The notes under the pieces are model-generated. The model did no database searches and had not been told where the DNA came from. It saw only the letters and a program-made list of their open reading frames with translations. Below are positions 7,334-15,204 of a stretch of 25,772 nucleotides of DNA, piece after piece; position 1 is the first letter of the stretch, and each line of letters begins with the position of its first letter. Source of the stretch: Akkermansiaceae bacterium (GTDB lineage Bacteria; Verrucomicrobiota; Verrucomicrobiia; Verrucomicrobiales; Akkermansiaceae); NCBI GenBank assembly GCA_011524615.1, contig WTJZ01000151.1:1-25772 (forward strand), in the 5' to 3' direction. A program made the position numbers and the translations under genes.

Positions 7334-8509
7334 TTAATAGTGTTCCTTACAGAATTCCTCGAAGCGATCGAGACCTTCACTGAGTACCTCGAATGAAGTA
7401 CAGTAACTGATACGCACGCCATAGTCATGACCAAAGGCGGCACCTGGAACTACTGCCACTTGGTGACGAGAGAGAAGCTTGTCCGCTAGGTTCTGCGACT
7501 TCATTCCGAGATCGACACAGTTCACGAAGAAGTAGAATGCACCCTTTGGCTCTGTCACACGGATCCCACGGATCGCTTTGAGACGGCCTAGGACGTACTG
7601 ACGACGTACATCATATTCTGCTCTCATGTCTGCGATGAACTTCTCAGAAGCGTCATTCGCAAGAGCCTCGAGAGCACCGTACTGAGCAAATGAAGTTACA
7701 TTTGATGTCGTGTGGCTCTGAATAGTAGCGATCGCCTTAGCAATCGCAGGAGGAGCTGCAGTGTATCCGAGACGCCATCCGGTCATCGCATATGCTTTAG
7801 AGAGACCACCTACAGTGATCGTGAGATTGTTGATCTCCTCGCTGAGAGAACCGATTGAGACATGCTTAGTCTCACCGTAGGTCATCTTCTCGTAGATCTC
7901 ATCTGACATGATGATGATATCTTCAGATGCTGCGATCTCGGCAATCGCCTCGAGCTCTTCCTTGCTGTAGACTGCTCCCGTAGGGTTACCTGGAGAGTTA
8001 ATGATGATCATCTTAGTTGATGGAGTCATCGCTTCCTCGAACTGCTCTGGAGTAATCTTCCAGTGCTCGCTCTCCTTCGTCTCAACGATAACTGGCTTAC
8101 CACCTGCGAGACGTACCATCTCAGGGTAGCTCACCCAGTATGGAGCAGGGATGATTACCTCATCACCTTCATCGAGTACTGCAGCGAGTGCATTGAAGCA
8201 AGCTTGCTTACCACCTGTACTAACAACGACGTCTGTTGGGCCGTAGTTGAGTCCGTTCTCATTCTTGAGCTTTGCTGAGATCGCTTCACGGAGCTCCATA
8301 AGTCCAGATGCTGGAGTATACTTAGTCTTACCCTCTGTGAGTGCCGTAATGGTAGCCTCCTTGATATGCTCTGGAGTATCGAAGTCAGGCTCACCACCAG
8401 CGAGGCCATAGACTGTCTCGCCCTCAGCTTTTAGACGTTTAACCTCATTTGTTACCGCTAGCGTTAGAGACGGCGTCAACGACTTTACTTTATTTGAAAT
8501 GATATCCAT
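7334..8509 (-). CDS. aspC: Class I PLP aminotransferase, aspartate aminotransferase type (subgroup Ib)
   Basis: A 391-residue fold-type I enzyme that transfers amino groups between aspartate or a related amino acid and 2-oxoglutarate. Visible motifs are GLAGGEPDFDTP (35-46), YTPASGLMELREAI, NSPGNPTGAVYS with Asn175, SDEIYEKMTYG with Asp203 and Tyr206, and GGLSKAYAMTGWRLGY with the PLP lysine Lys238; a late GVRISY supplies the substrate-carboxylate arginine. The KAYAMTGWR signature and length fit the Thermus/Bacillus aspartate or aspartate/prephenate aminotransferases; substrate choice cannot be fixed by eye. A -10-like TATAAAT on the minus strand at 8565-8559 may drive it together with cysQ. 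Confidence 0.88.
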   Translation of the reverse strand: MDIISNKVKSLTPSLTLAVTNEVKRLKAEGETVYGLAGGEPDFDTPEHIKEATITALTEGKTKYTPASGLMELREAISAKLKNENGLNYGPTDVVVSTGGKQACFNALAAVLDEGDEVIIPAPYWVSYPEMVRLAGGKPVIVETKESEHWKITPEQFEEAMTPSTKMIIINSPGNPTGAVYSKEELEAIAEIAASEDIIIMSDEIYEKMTYGETKHVSIGSLSEEINNLTITVGGLSKAYAMTGWRLGYTAAPPAIAKAIATIQSHTTSNVTSFAQYGALEALANDASEKFIADMRAEYDVRRQYVLGRLKAIRGIRVTEPKGAFYFFVNCVDLGMKSQNLADKLLSRHQVAVVPGAAFGHDYGVRISYCTSFEVLSEGLDRFEEFCKEHY

Positions 8510-8558
8510 GTGATCTGGTTGAATAGGGTTTGTCTGGGCGGACTCCTTACGGAATTCT

Positions 8559-8565
8559 ATTTATA
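8559..8565 (-). promoter_or_regulatory. Candidate -10 element for aminotransferase-cysQ
   Basis: The minus strand reads TATAAAT, one base off the TATAAT consensus, and would give a leader of about 43 bases before the ATG at 8509. No convincing TTGACA is seen 17 bases upstream; a TTGCAA lies further up (about 8603-8598). Confidence 0.3.
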
Positions 8566-8689
8566 TTCTGCAAATAGACACCTAACCTCGCCTCCCTTGC
8601 AAGTGAAATGGAAACATTTTTACCCTCATCACGATTCTCTCTCGTGTCCTGCTGATGGTCTGCATGTCTCATCACTTCCCCGATAGACA

Positions 8690-8758
8690 CTAATCAGCCA
8701 CCGCTGAGAGTGAGGCTAATACAACAATATAGAGGAAGAAGAGTACAATCTGAACCAT
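8690..8758 (-). CDS. Possible small membrane peptide, 22 residues
   Basis: An ATG at 8758 opens 22 codons ending TAG at 8690. The product begins MVQIVLFFLYIVV and ends SAVAD: almost entirely hydrophobic, long enough for one membrane helix, with a single acidic end. It lies 180 bases upstream of the aminotransferase on the same strand. There is no Shine-Dalgarno motif, but most genes here lack one, and the start context TTATTACTATG resembles that of paralogue A (AATTACTATG). A chance ORF in an intergenic region is quite possible; no known family was recognised. Confidence 0.3.
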   Translation of the reverse strand: MVQIVLFFLYIVVLASLSAVAD

Positions 8759-8878
8759 AGTAATAACGAATAATATCTACCAGATACGCAACTCTCGGTT
8801 CATTCTTACAACACAATCACTCCTCAATAGCATTGCGCAATTCCTACACAGTGCTACAGAGGGGGAAAACGAATCACT

Positions 8879-11446
8879 GTGAGTACTCTATCGAAACCGC
8901 CAGAACCCATCTCAAATGATCAAGCTCTCGAAAACTTCTTTGCCTGGCTCGAGGCTACAGGGATCGAGCCATACGATCATCAGGAAGAAGCTATCATAGA
9001 ACTCTTCGCAGGGAAGAATGTCATCCTGAATACTCCAACAGGCTCTGGTAAATCCCTCGTGGCTCTCGCAGTCCACTATCGAGGACTCTGCACCGGACGC
9101 CGTACCTACTACACCGTTCCGATCAAGGCCCTCGCCAATGAGAAGTTTCTCTCGCTGTGTAAAACCTTTGGGCCTGAGAATGTGGGGCTCGTCACCGGTG
9201 ATGCCACCGTGAACGGAGACGCTCCGATCATCTGTTGTACCGCTGAGATCGTGAGTAATCTCGCCCTACGAGAGGGGTCTCAAGCCCCCGTCCACGACCT
9301 CATTGTCGATGAGTTCCACTATTATTCCGATCGAGACCGTGGTATCTCATGGCAGATCCCGCTGCTGACACTCGCCCAAACCCGCTTTTGCCTCATGTCC
9401 GCGACGATCGGGGAGACCTCTCGCTTCGAGCGCGAGCTCACTGAGATGACGGGTGCTGAGACCGTCCTCGTGCAGTCTGACCAACGCCCCGTCCCTCTCG
9501 AGTTTAACTACTCAGAGACTCCGCTAGAGGACCAGATCGCCGAACTCGTCGAAAAGGACCGCGCCCCAGTCTACCTCGTCCACTTCACCCAGAACTCTAC
9601 TGCTCAGACGGCTACCAACCTCGTCTCGAGGAACTTCCTCACTAAGGAAGAGCGGGCACAACTCACCGAGGCACTGATCAATGTAAAGTTCTCCTCCCCC
9701 TACGGAAAGGACCTCAAACGCCTCCTCACGAATGGCATCGGAGTCCACCATGCCGGCCTCCTGCCCAAGTACCGCATCCTCGTCGAGCAGCTCGCTCAAC
9801 AAGGCCTGCTCAAGGTCATCTGTGGTACCGATACGCTCGGCGTCGGGGTGAATGTCCCTATCCGTACCGTCGTCTTCACCCAACTCTGTAAGTATAATGG
9901 AGAGAAGACGGCAATCCTCACCGTGCGTGACTTCAAGCAAATCTGTGGTCGTGCAGGGCGTCGAGGGTTCGATGATATCGGGTATGTCATCGCACAGGCT
10001 CCCGCTCACGAAATCGAGAATAAGGTCGCTCAAGCCAAGGCCGCAGAAAAAGCGGCCAAGGGCAAGAAGGTCAAATCCAGCCCCAAAAAGTCCCCACCCG
10101 AGCACGGCTACGTCCACTGGAATGAAGAGACCTACCGCAAGCTCATCGACTCCCCGCCTGAGCCTCTTGTCTCCAGCTTCAAGCTCCGCCAAAGCATGCT
10201 GCTCAATATCCTCTCACGGGAAAACTCAGACGGTTGCGCCGCGCTCAAGCACCTCATCGAGGTCTGTCACGAGTCCGATCATAATAAGAAGAAGGTCCGT
10301 AAGCACTCCTTCCAGCTCTTCAGAGGATTGGTCGAATCCACCATTCTTAGCATCGTGCCACCAGCCGAACGCTCCGCTCCGTACGAGAAGCTCAAGCTCA
10401 ACATCGACCTCCCAGAAGACTTCTCGCTGAACCAAGCCCTAGGGCTCTGGCTACTCGATGTCCTTCCTAAGCTCGACAAGGAGGCCCCAGAGTATTCGCT
10501 CAATCTCATCTCCTGTATTGAGGCCATCCTAGAGGACCCTCAGATCGTCCTCCGTGCACAGACTAAGCATCAGCGCGACCTCATCTTCCAAAACCTAAAG
10601 GATGAAGGACTCAGCTACGAGGAACGCATGACGAAGCTGGAGGAGGTTGATTACCCCAAGCCGGGTAAGGACTTCATCTACGACACCTATAATGACTTCA
10701 TCAGTAAGAACCCGTGGCTCAAGGATAACTCGATCCGTCCTAAGTCGATCGTGAGGGAGATGTTCGAGGAATACTATAACTTCCCCGATTACATCCGCAC
10801 CTATAAGCTGGAGCGCACCGAGGGAGTCCTCCTCAGACACCTCTCTGAGGTCTATAAGGTCCTCACCCAGACCATCCCCATCACGGCCAAGACTCCCGAG
10901 GTCATCGAAGCAGAAGAATACATCAGCGAGATCCTAGAGGCTACTGACTCCTCTCTCGTCGATGAGTGGCAGAAGCTCCAGGACCCAGACTACGACCCTG
11001 AACAAGCGCGCGAAGAGAAGCTCGCAAGCCAAAAGGATGTTCCCCTCTCTCGACGTAAGGCCGAGTTCTCTGCGCAGCTCCACCGTACTGTCATGAGCTT
11101 CCTAAAGCACTTCCGAGACGAACACTGGGGAGATTGCTTCGACCTTATTCAGCCGACGGCTGGGAATGGAGTCACTTGGGAGAAGCACCACTTCGAGGAC
11201 ACCATCGATGACTACCTCGATGACGTTGACCTCTACCTCATGGATCCAGAGGCGCGGAACCGTAAGCATCACCACCTCCAAGAGGAGACCAGCGAAGATG
11301 GTACCCGCCTCCTGCGCGTGACACAAACCCTCTGCGACCCTGACCTCGAACTCCTCTGGTCTGCACACTTCCTCGTGAACCTAGATGCCACTGACTCCAC
11401 AGGAGAACTCCACCTCACCTTTAATGGCTTCTCACGCGCCGAATAG
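8879..11446 (+). CDS. Ski2-like DEAD/DEAH-box RNA helicase with DUF3516-type C-terminal region
   Basis: An 855-residue superfamily 2 helicase. Motifs in order: PYDHQEEAI (31-39), motif I TPTGSGKS (52-59), Ia PIKALANEK, motif II DEFH (144-147), motif III SAT (174-176), HHAGLLP (290-296), motif V GTDTLGVGVNVP (316-327) and motif VI QICGRAGRRGFD (354-365). A lysine/alanine-rich insert (about 383-405) follows, then some 450 residues of helical, acidic sequence without recognisable catalytic motifs. This matches the DUF3516-type helicases known from other bacteria; their biological role (RNA processing or decay) is inferred from Ski2-like relatives. The start is GTG; a purine run GAGGGGG lies 13 bases upstream, further than optimal. 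Confidence 0.88.
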   Translation: MSTLSKPPEPISNDQALENFFAWLEATGIEPYDHQEEAIIELFAGKNVILNTPTGSGKSLVALAVHYRGLCTGRRTYYTVPIKALANEKFLSLCKTFGPENVGLVTGDATVNGDAPIICCTAEIVSNLALREGSQAPVHDLIVDEFHYYSDRDRGISWQIPLLTLAQTRFCLMSATIGETSRFERELTEMTGAETVLVQSDQRPVPLEFNYSETPLEDQIAELVEKDRAPVYLVHFTQNSTAQTATNLVSRNFLTKEERAQLTEALINVKFSSPYGKDLKRLLTNGIGVHHAGLLPKYRILVEQLAQQGLLKVICGTDTLGVGVNVPIRTVVFTQLCKYNGEKTAILTVRDFKQICGRAGRRGFDDIGYVIAQAPAHEIENKVAQAKAAEKAAKGKKVKSSPKKSPPEHGYVHWNEETYRKLIDSPPEPLVSSFKLRQSMLLNILSRENSDGCAALKHLIEVCHESDHNKKKVRKHSFQLFRGLVESTILSIVPPAERSAPYEKLKLNIDLPEDFSLNQALGLWLLDVLPKLDKEAPEYSLNLISCIEAILEDPQIVLRAQTKHQRDLIFQNLKDEGLSYEERMTKLEEVDYPKPGKDFIYDTYNDFISKNPWLKDNSIRPKSIVREMFEEYYNFPDYIRTYKLERTEGVLLRHLSEVYKVLTQTIPITAKTPEVIEAEEYISEILEATDSSLVDEWQKLQDPDYDPEQAREEKLASQKDVPLSRRKAEFSAQLHRTVMSFLKHFRDEHWGDCFDLIQPTAGNGVTWEKHHFEDTIDDYLDDVDLYLMDPEARNRKHHHLQEETSEDGTRLLRVTQTLCDPDLELLWSAHFLVNLDATDSTGELHLTFNGFSRAE

Positions 11447-11486
11447 CGTAGGCTTCACTTTTAAGGATTGATGTCCGCTAACGCTC

Positions 11487-12023
11487 ATGGATGATACCGC
11501 TATGGAATTAATGGATGACGAGTACTTCATGCATCAAGCACTACGTGAGGCAAGAAAGGCCTATCAGGCTAATGAGGTTCCCATCGGTGCCGTCATCGTC
11601 AAAGAGCAGCGAGTGATCGCACGTGGCTGGAATCAGGTCGAGACCCTCAAGGACGCCACGGCCCACGCTGAGATGCTCGCCCTCACCGCCGCCCAATCAA
11701 TCCTCGGAGACTGGCGTCTAGAAGGGTGCACCCTCTACGTCACTAAGGAGCCCTGCCCTATGTGCGCGGGTGCCATCGTACACTGTCGCCCCGACCGTGT
11801 CGTCTTCGCCCTCCCCGACCCAAAGGCGGGCGCCTGCGGCGGATGGATCAATCTCCTCGACTCTAACCCACCACTCAACCACGCCTGCGCCACCTCCTAC
11901 GGTGTCTGCGAGGATGAGGCGCGGGAACTCCTCGTTGGCTTCTTCCGCGAGGCGCGCAAGAAGCGAAAGGAAAAACTCAAAATCCTCAAAGGGCTCCCTA
12001 CCCAAGACGACCTCACCCCATAG
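11487..12023 (+). CDS. tadA: tRNA-specific adenosine deaminase
   Basis: TadA deaminates the wobble adenosine-34 of tRNA-Arg(ACG) to inosine so that CGU, CGC and CGA can be read. The 178 residues show the zinc/catalytic set of the cytidine-deaminase fold: HAE (His60, Glu62) in DATAHAEMLAL and PCPMC (Cys90, Cys93) in KEPCPMCAGAIVHC, with NEVPIGAVIV and the family's D-x-KAGACGG region. The C-terminus is a basic Arg/Lys-rich helix (REARKKRKEKLKI), as expected for a tRNA binder. In-frame ATGs at 11502 and 11511 are alternative starts. It follows the helicase by 40 bases. Confidence 0.93.
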   Translation: MDDTAMELMDDEYFMHQALREARKAYQANEVPIGAVIVKEQRVIARGWNQVETLKDATAHAEMLALTAAQSILGDWRLEGCTLYVTKEPCPMCAGAIVHCRPDRVVFALPDPKAGACGGWINLLDSNPPLNHACATSYGVCEDEARELLVGFFREARKKRKEKLKILKGLPTQDDLTP

Positions 12024-12031
12024 AGCCTCCC

Positions 12032-12089
12032 TCGTCAAACTTCTGACGAACGCAAACGGTTAATCATATTGATTAAATATCCGTTTGAC
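12032..12089 (+). promoter_or_regulatory. Mutually exclusive hairpins between tadA and the glycosyltransferase gene
   Basis: Two hairpins can form side by side: TCGTCA/TGACGA (12032-12049, 6-base loop) and CAAACGGTTAATC/GATTAA-CCGTTTG (12053-12087, with an ATAT bulge). GTCAAAC (12034-12040) could instead pair with GTTTGAC (12083-12089), disrupting both. No T-tract follows, so a standard terminator is unlikely. The arm CCGTTTG also overlaps a -35-like TTGACC (12085-12090) with TAAATG 18 bases on, so a protein operator is an alternative. Confidence 0.4.
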
Positions 12090-12124
12090 CTCTGAGATAA
12101 AGTTTTCCTAAATGCCATACTCTT

Positions 12125-13177
12125 ATGAAGATCGCTTACACACTCGTTGGGATGACTCGTGGCCATGCGTCACGTGCTCTCGCTGTTGGTGCTGAGCTGA
12201 TTGAGCGAGGACATGATGTCCGCTTCTATACGAATCTCGATGCCTATGAGCTCCTGACGGCTCGCTTTGGAGAGGAACGCGTGATCGAGTCCGAGATGCC
12301 TAAGTACATCTTCAAGGATGGTAAGATTTGCCTCCTGTCGACTCTGATTCGTAATTCTGGTCTCGTCATGAAGCGCGAGAAGTACACTCGCCCCATCATG
12401 GACACCTTTAGCGAGGACTGGACTCCAGATGTGACGGTCTCCGACTTTGAGCCCCTCGGTTGGTGGATCGCGCATAAGTTAAATATCCCACACGTCACCA
12501 TCGATAGCCAACGCTTCATGATCTCCTCTGAGATGCCCAAGCGCCTCCCGCTCGTCGATAACATCCAGCGCATCTTCACCTGGCTCTTACTCTTCCTCTT
12601 TTCCCCCACCGCTACCCGACGCATCGTCTCTAAGCAGTTCGCCATTCCGACCGACACCTGTGAGGAACACTACGTCGGAGCGATCACGAGAATGAAGGTC
12701 GACCACCTCACGTGGCAGCCAGCAGGAGCCTACTTCCTTGTCTACATTAAGGATAGCCTCTCTCCTCGCCTCGCAGAGATTCAACGTCTTGCTGCGGAGT
12801 CAGGACTACGAGGTCGCGTCTTTGGCATCCCTAAGGAACGCCTCGCGGACTACCCTAATCTTGAACATGGTGCTACCTGTGAACACGGATTCCTCGAGAC
12901 TCTCGCCACCTGTGAGTTCGTAATCACCACCCCAGGATCGCAGACCCTCGCAGAGACCTGGACCCTAGGCATCCCCGCCTACCTCCTCCCAGAGCCCAAC
13001 CAGTTCGAGCAACAGATCAACATGCACTTAGCCGTACAGGCCGCTCCCACTCAATACGCTAAGTTTATCAACGAGCATATTCTCCGCGACAATCCCCTAA
13101 AAGGAGCTATCAATAAACAATGCACCTCATACGGGCGTAAGCGCGCCGCAGAACTCATCGAGGCTCTCGATTCATAA
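12125..13177 (+). CDS. MJ1255/VC2487-like glycosyltransferase (GT-B fold)
   Basis: A 350-residue protein with two Rossmann-like halves. The N-terminus MKIAYTLVGMTRGHASRA contains the G-x-x-RGH-x-RA pattern (9-18) of UDP-sugar transferases such as MurG, and the second half has TTPGSQTLAETWTLGIP (268-284) and PEPNQFEQQIN (289-299), which correspond to the nucleotide-sugar and acceptor signature of that fold. A hydrophobic stretch FTWLLLFLFSP (151-161) may dock it on the membrane. Members transfer a sugar to a lipid or polymer; donor and acceptor here are unknown. The paired hairpins at 12032-12089 lie in the leader. Confidence 0.72.
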   Translation: MKIAYTLVGMTRGHASRALAVGAELIERGHDVRFYTNLDAYELLTARFGEERVIESEMPKYIFKDGKICLLSTLIRNSGLVMKREKYTRPIMDTFSEDWTPDVTVSDFEPLGWWIAHKLNIPHVTIDSQRFMISSEMPKRLPLVDNIQRIFTWLLLFLFSPTATRRIVSKQFAIPTDTCEEHYVGAITRMKVDHLTWQPAGAYFLVYIKDSLSPRLAEIQRLAAESGLRGRVFGIPKERLADYPNLEHGATCEHGFLETLATCEFVITTPGSQTLAETWTLGIPAYLLPEPNQFEQQINMHLAVQAAPTQYAKFINEHILRDNPLKGAINKQCTSYGRKRAAELIEALDS

Positions 13178-13216
13178 GCTCTCGTTCTGTGGAGACGCTC
13201 CTCCCTCGCATCTATT

Positions 13217-14143
13217 ATGAACATCGATTACTGTAAATACGAGCTCCAGCAAAACTCTGCCCTCAACCGCGTCGACCTCTCTAGTGCTCGCGAGGGAGTA
13301 CTCCTCAGGATCGATCAAGGGCAGTCCGGTTATGCCTCACTCCAGACTTGGCCCGAGCTAGGCGACCCTACAGTGGAGCAGTGTCTAGCAGACCTCCACA
13401 CCGGTACGACTAATCCTATCGTCGATCGCGCCCTACACGCCGCCTCACTCTTTCACACCTCATTCCTCGACACCCCGCAGGTACAGAGCCACGCGACTCT
13501 ACCTCGACTCGCTGGTTCAGACATGCTCCGAGCCGTCGACGCTGACTTCTCCGCAGTGAAGGTCAAGCGCGGCAAGGACTGGATGCGTCTGCGCAAGAAG
13601 ACTGAAGCCTTTATCAAGGCATACCCCTGCCTGCGCTTTCGCTTCGACTTCAATGGCGCGCTCAAGTCTCACCTCGAGCTCCATCAATTTCTCAGTAGTA
13701 TCCCTGCTCAACAAGTCGACTTCATCGAGGACCCGTTCTCCGACCCAGAGCTTGCGGCCACTTGGGAGGGATTCCCGATCGCCTACGACCGCATTATCCC
13801 AGAGACGCTCAATCTACAGAACCACTATCTGATCGCCAAGCCCGCCATCCAGTCGCTAGAGCAGATCCAGCAACTCGCTGGAGACCATCCCGACCGAGTA
13901 ATCTTCACCTCCTATATGGATCATCCGTTAGGGCAGCTCTACGCGCTCAAGGTCGCCCAACAGTTCTACCATCAGCACCAGATCACAGCCCCTCCATTAG
14001 GAGGACTTGCTACCCAGGATCTATTTGCCCCGACTCCGTACCATGCCCTCATCGGCAAGGCGGGCCCTCAGCTCTCCCCCCCCACATCCGCAGAACTGAT
14101 CACCATCCTAGAGCAAGAAGTATGGACCCCACTCGGTTCTTAA
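13217..14143 (+). CDS. menC: o-Succinylbenzoate synthase
   Basis: This enolase-superfamily enzyme dehydrates SHCHC to o-succinylbenzoate in menaquinone synthesis. The 308-residue product has the superfamily residues in order: catalytic KxK (Lys115 and Lys117 in SAVKVKRG), metal ligands Asp144 (RFDFNGAL), Glu171 (FIEDPF) and Asp191 (AYDRII), and the second catalytic lysine Lys208 (IAKPA). Overall conservation outside these is low, which is typical for MenC. Its 3' end overlaps menE by 22 bases, and menE acts on its product, which supports the call. Confidence 0.88.
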   Translation: MNIDYCKYELQQNSALNRVDLSSAREGVLLRIDQGQSGYASLQTWPELGDPTVEQCLADLHTGTTNPIVDRALHAASLFHTSFLDTPQVQSHATLPRLAGSDMLRAVDADFSAVKVKRGKDWMRLRKKTEAFIKAYPCLRFRFDFNGALKSHLELHQFLSSIPAQQVDFIEDPFSDPELAATWEGFPIAYDRIIPETLNLQNHYLIAKPAIQSLEQIQQLAGDHPDRVIFTSYMDHPLGQLYALKVAQQFYHQHQITAPPLGGLATQDLFAPTPYHALIGKAGPQLSPPTSAELITILEQEVWTPLGS

Positions 14144-15204
14144 CGCCCGCCTTCTGGCACTCCGAGGAGACGATCACCCTAGAGGGCAAGGGCATCCCTC
14201 AGCCAACGCTACCCCTCCCCCCGCTCCCTACTGGAACGATCTTATTCGGCTCCTCAGGATCGAGCGGAGTTCATAAGTGGATCGTTCATACCAGAGACTC
14301 GCTGCTCGCCTCTGCTCAGGCCGTCAATGCGCATCTGAGCGTCACACCTGAGGACCGCTTCGGGCTCCTCCTCCCCTCCTTTCATGTCGGAGGGTTCGGG
14401 ATTCTCGCGAGAGCCTACCAGACCGGATGTCCTTGCGCATTCTATACAGATCGCTGGGGTGCTCAGCAGGCATATCACTTTCTCTCAGAACAGCAGGTCA
14501 CGATCACCTCTCTGGTCCCGACTCAGGTCTACGACCTCGTCGACACTGGCCTAACTGCCCCACCTCATATGCGAGCCATCATTGTCGGAGGAGGCCGACT
14601 CGCCCCTGAGATCGGACAGCGCGCGCTCGACCTAGGCTGGCCCGTCCTGCAGAGCTACGGCATGAGCGAGGCCGCCTCTCAGATCGCCACTGCCCCGCTC
14701 AGTGCACTGAGCTTACCCTTTGACTCTCAGCCTCTTCAGGTACTTCCACACTGGTCACTCTCAACCGCACCAGATGACCGCCTGATTATTAGTGGCCCTG
14801 CGCTCTGTGCTGGCATCCTCTCACAAGAGGCCGACACGCTCTCGTTCACCCCTGTAGGAGGGTCATTCTGTACCAATGACCGCGCCGAACTCATCGGCGA
14901 CACTCTCTCGTTCCTTGGTCGTGTCGACCGCACCGTCAAGGTCAAGGGCGAACTCGTCAATCTCGATGCACTCGAGCGCACCCTCTCGACCGTACAACAG
15001 ACGATGGTGGTTCTCATCCCTGTTCCAGATGAGCGAGAAGAGCACCGGATCCATGCCTTTGCCACCAGCCCCCTAGATCAGCTCTCCGACCTTCTGCCCC
15101 CATTTCTACAGCTCGCTCACATTCACCAACTTGATCAATTCCCGACCAGTGCGCTCGGCAAGCTTGATCGACGAGCGCTTTCACGCTATTGTTCTGAGCA
15201 ATGA
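14122..15204 (+). CDS. menE: o-Succinylbenzoate-CoA ligase, compact form
   Basis: MenE activates o-succinylbenzoate with ATP and CoA, the step after MenC. The frame is open much further upstream (to 13762), but that part overlaps menC; the ATG at 14122 gives a 360-residue protein that starts just before the P-loop. Seen: FGSSGSSGVHKWIVHT (42-57, A3 P-loop), YGMSEAAS (179-186, A5), TNDR (251-254, A7), GRVDRTVKVKGE (266-277, A8) and the C-terminal catalytic lysine in SALGKLDRRAL (Lys347, A10). About 100 N-terminal residues usual for the superfamily are absent, as in other compact MenE proteins. It overlaps menC by 22 bases and the next gene by 4, indicating coupling. Confidence 0.88.
   Translation: MDPTRFLTPAFWHSEETITLEGKGIPQPTLPLPPLPTGTILFGSSGSSGVHKWIVHTRDSLLASAQAVNAHLSVTPEDRFGLLLPSFHVGGFGILARAYQTGCPCAFYTDRWGAQQAYHFLSEQQVTITSLVPTQVYDLVDTGLTAPPHMRAIIVGGGRLAPEIGQRALDLGWPVLQSYGMSEAASQIATAPLSALSLPFDSQPLQVLPHWSLSTAPDDRLIISGPALCAGILSQEADTLSFTPVGGSFCTNDRAELIGDTLSFLGRVDRTVKVKGELVNLDALERTLSTVQQTMVVLIPVPDEREEHRIHAFATSPLDQLSDLLPPFLQLAHIHQLDQFPTSALGKLDRRALSRYCSEQ

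Larger units (their letters stand above)
8510..8878. other. Divergent intergenic region (369 bases)
   Basis: The region between the aminotransferase (-) and the helicase (+) must hold the promoters for both. I see a minus-strand -10-like TATAAAT at 8565-8559, a small hairpin CACGA/TCGTG (8630-8646), a possible 22-codon minus-strand ORF (8690-8758), and a perfect 10-base palindrome ATTGCGCAAT (8832-8841) 38 bases before the helicase GTG that could be an operator. No tRNA or known riboswitch pattern was recognised. Confidence 0.6.

Noticed and set aside
8510..8878. Possible tRNA, riboswitch or CRISPR-like element in the divergent gap
   Set aside because: No cloverleaf, no known aptamer consensus and no direct repeats were found on reading both strands.
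9524..10192. Long minus-strand ORF (222 codons) opposite the helicase gene
   Set aside because: It lies wholly inside the well-supported helicase coding region, has acidic low-complexity composition and no recognisable motif; it is an effect of strongly biased codons on the other strand.
11102..12038. Minus-strand ORFs opposite the helicase end and tadA
   Set aside because: They overlap genes with conserved catalytic motifs and show no recognisable protein features of their own.
13762..14121. In-frame upstream extension of menE
   Set aside because: The segment overlaps menC, whose catalytic residues are intact, and its translation is Pro/Arg/Ser-rich without homology to the missing MenE N-terminus.
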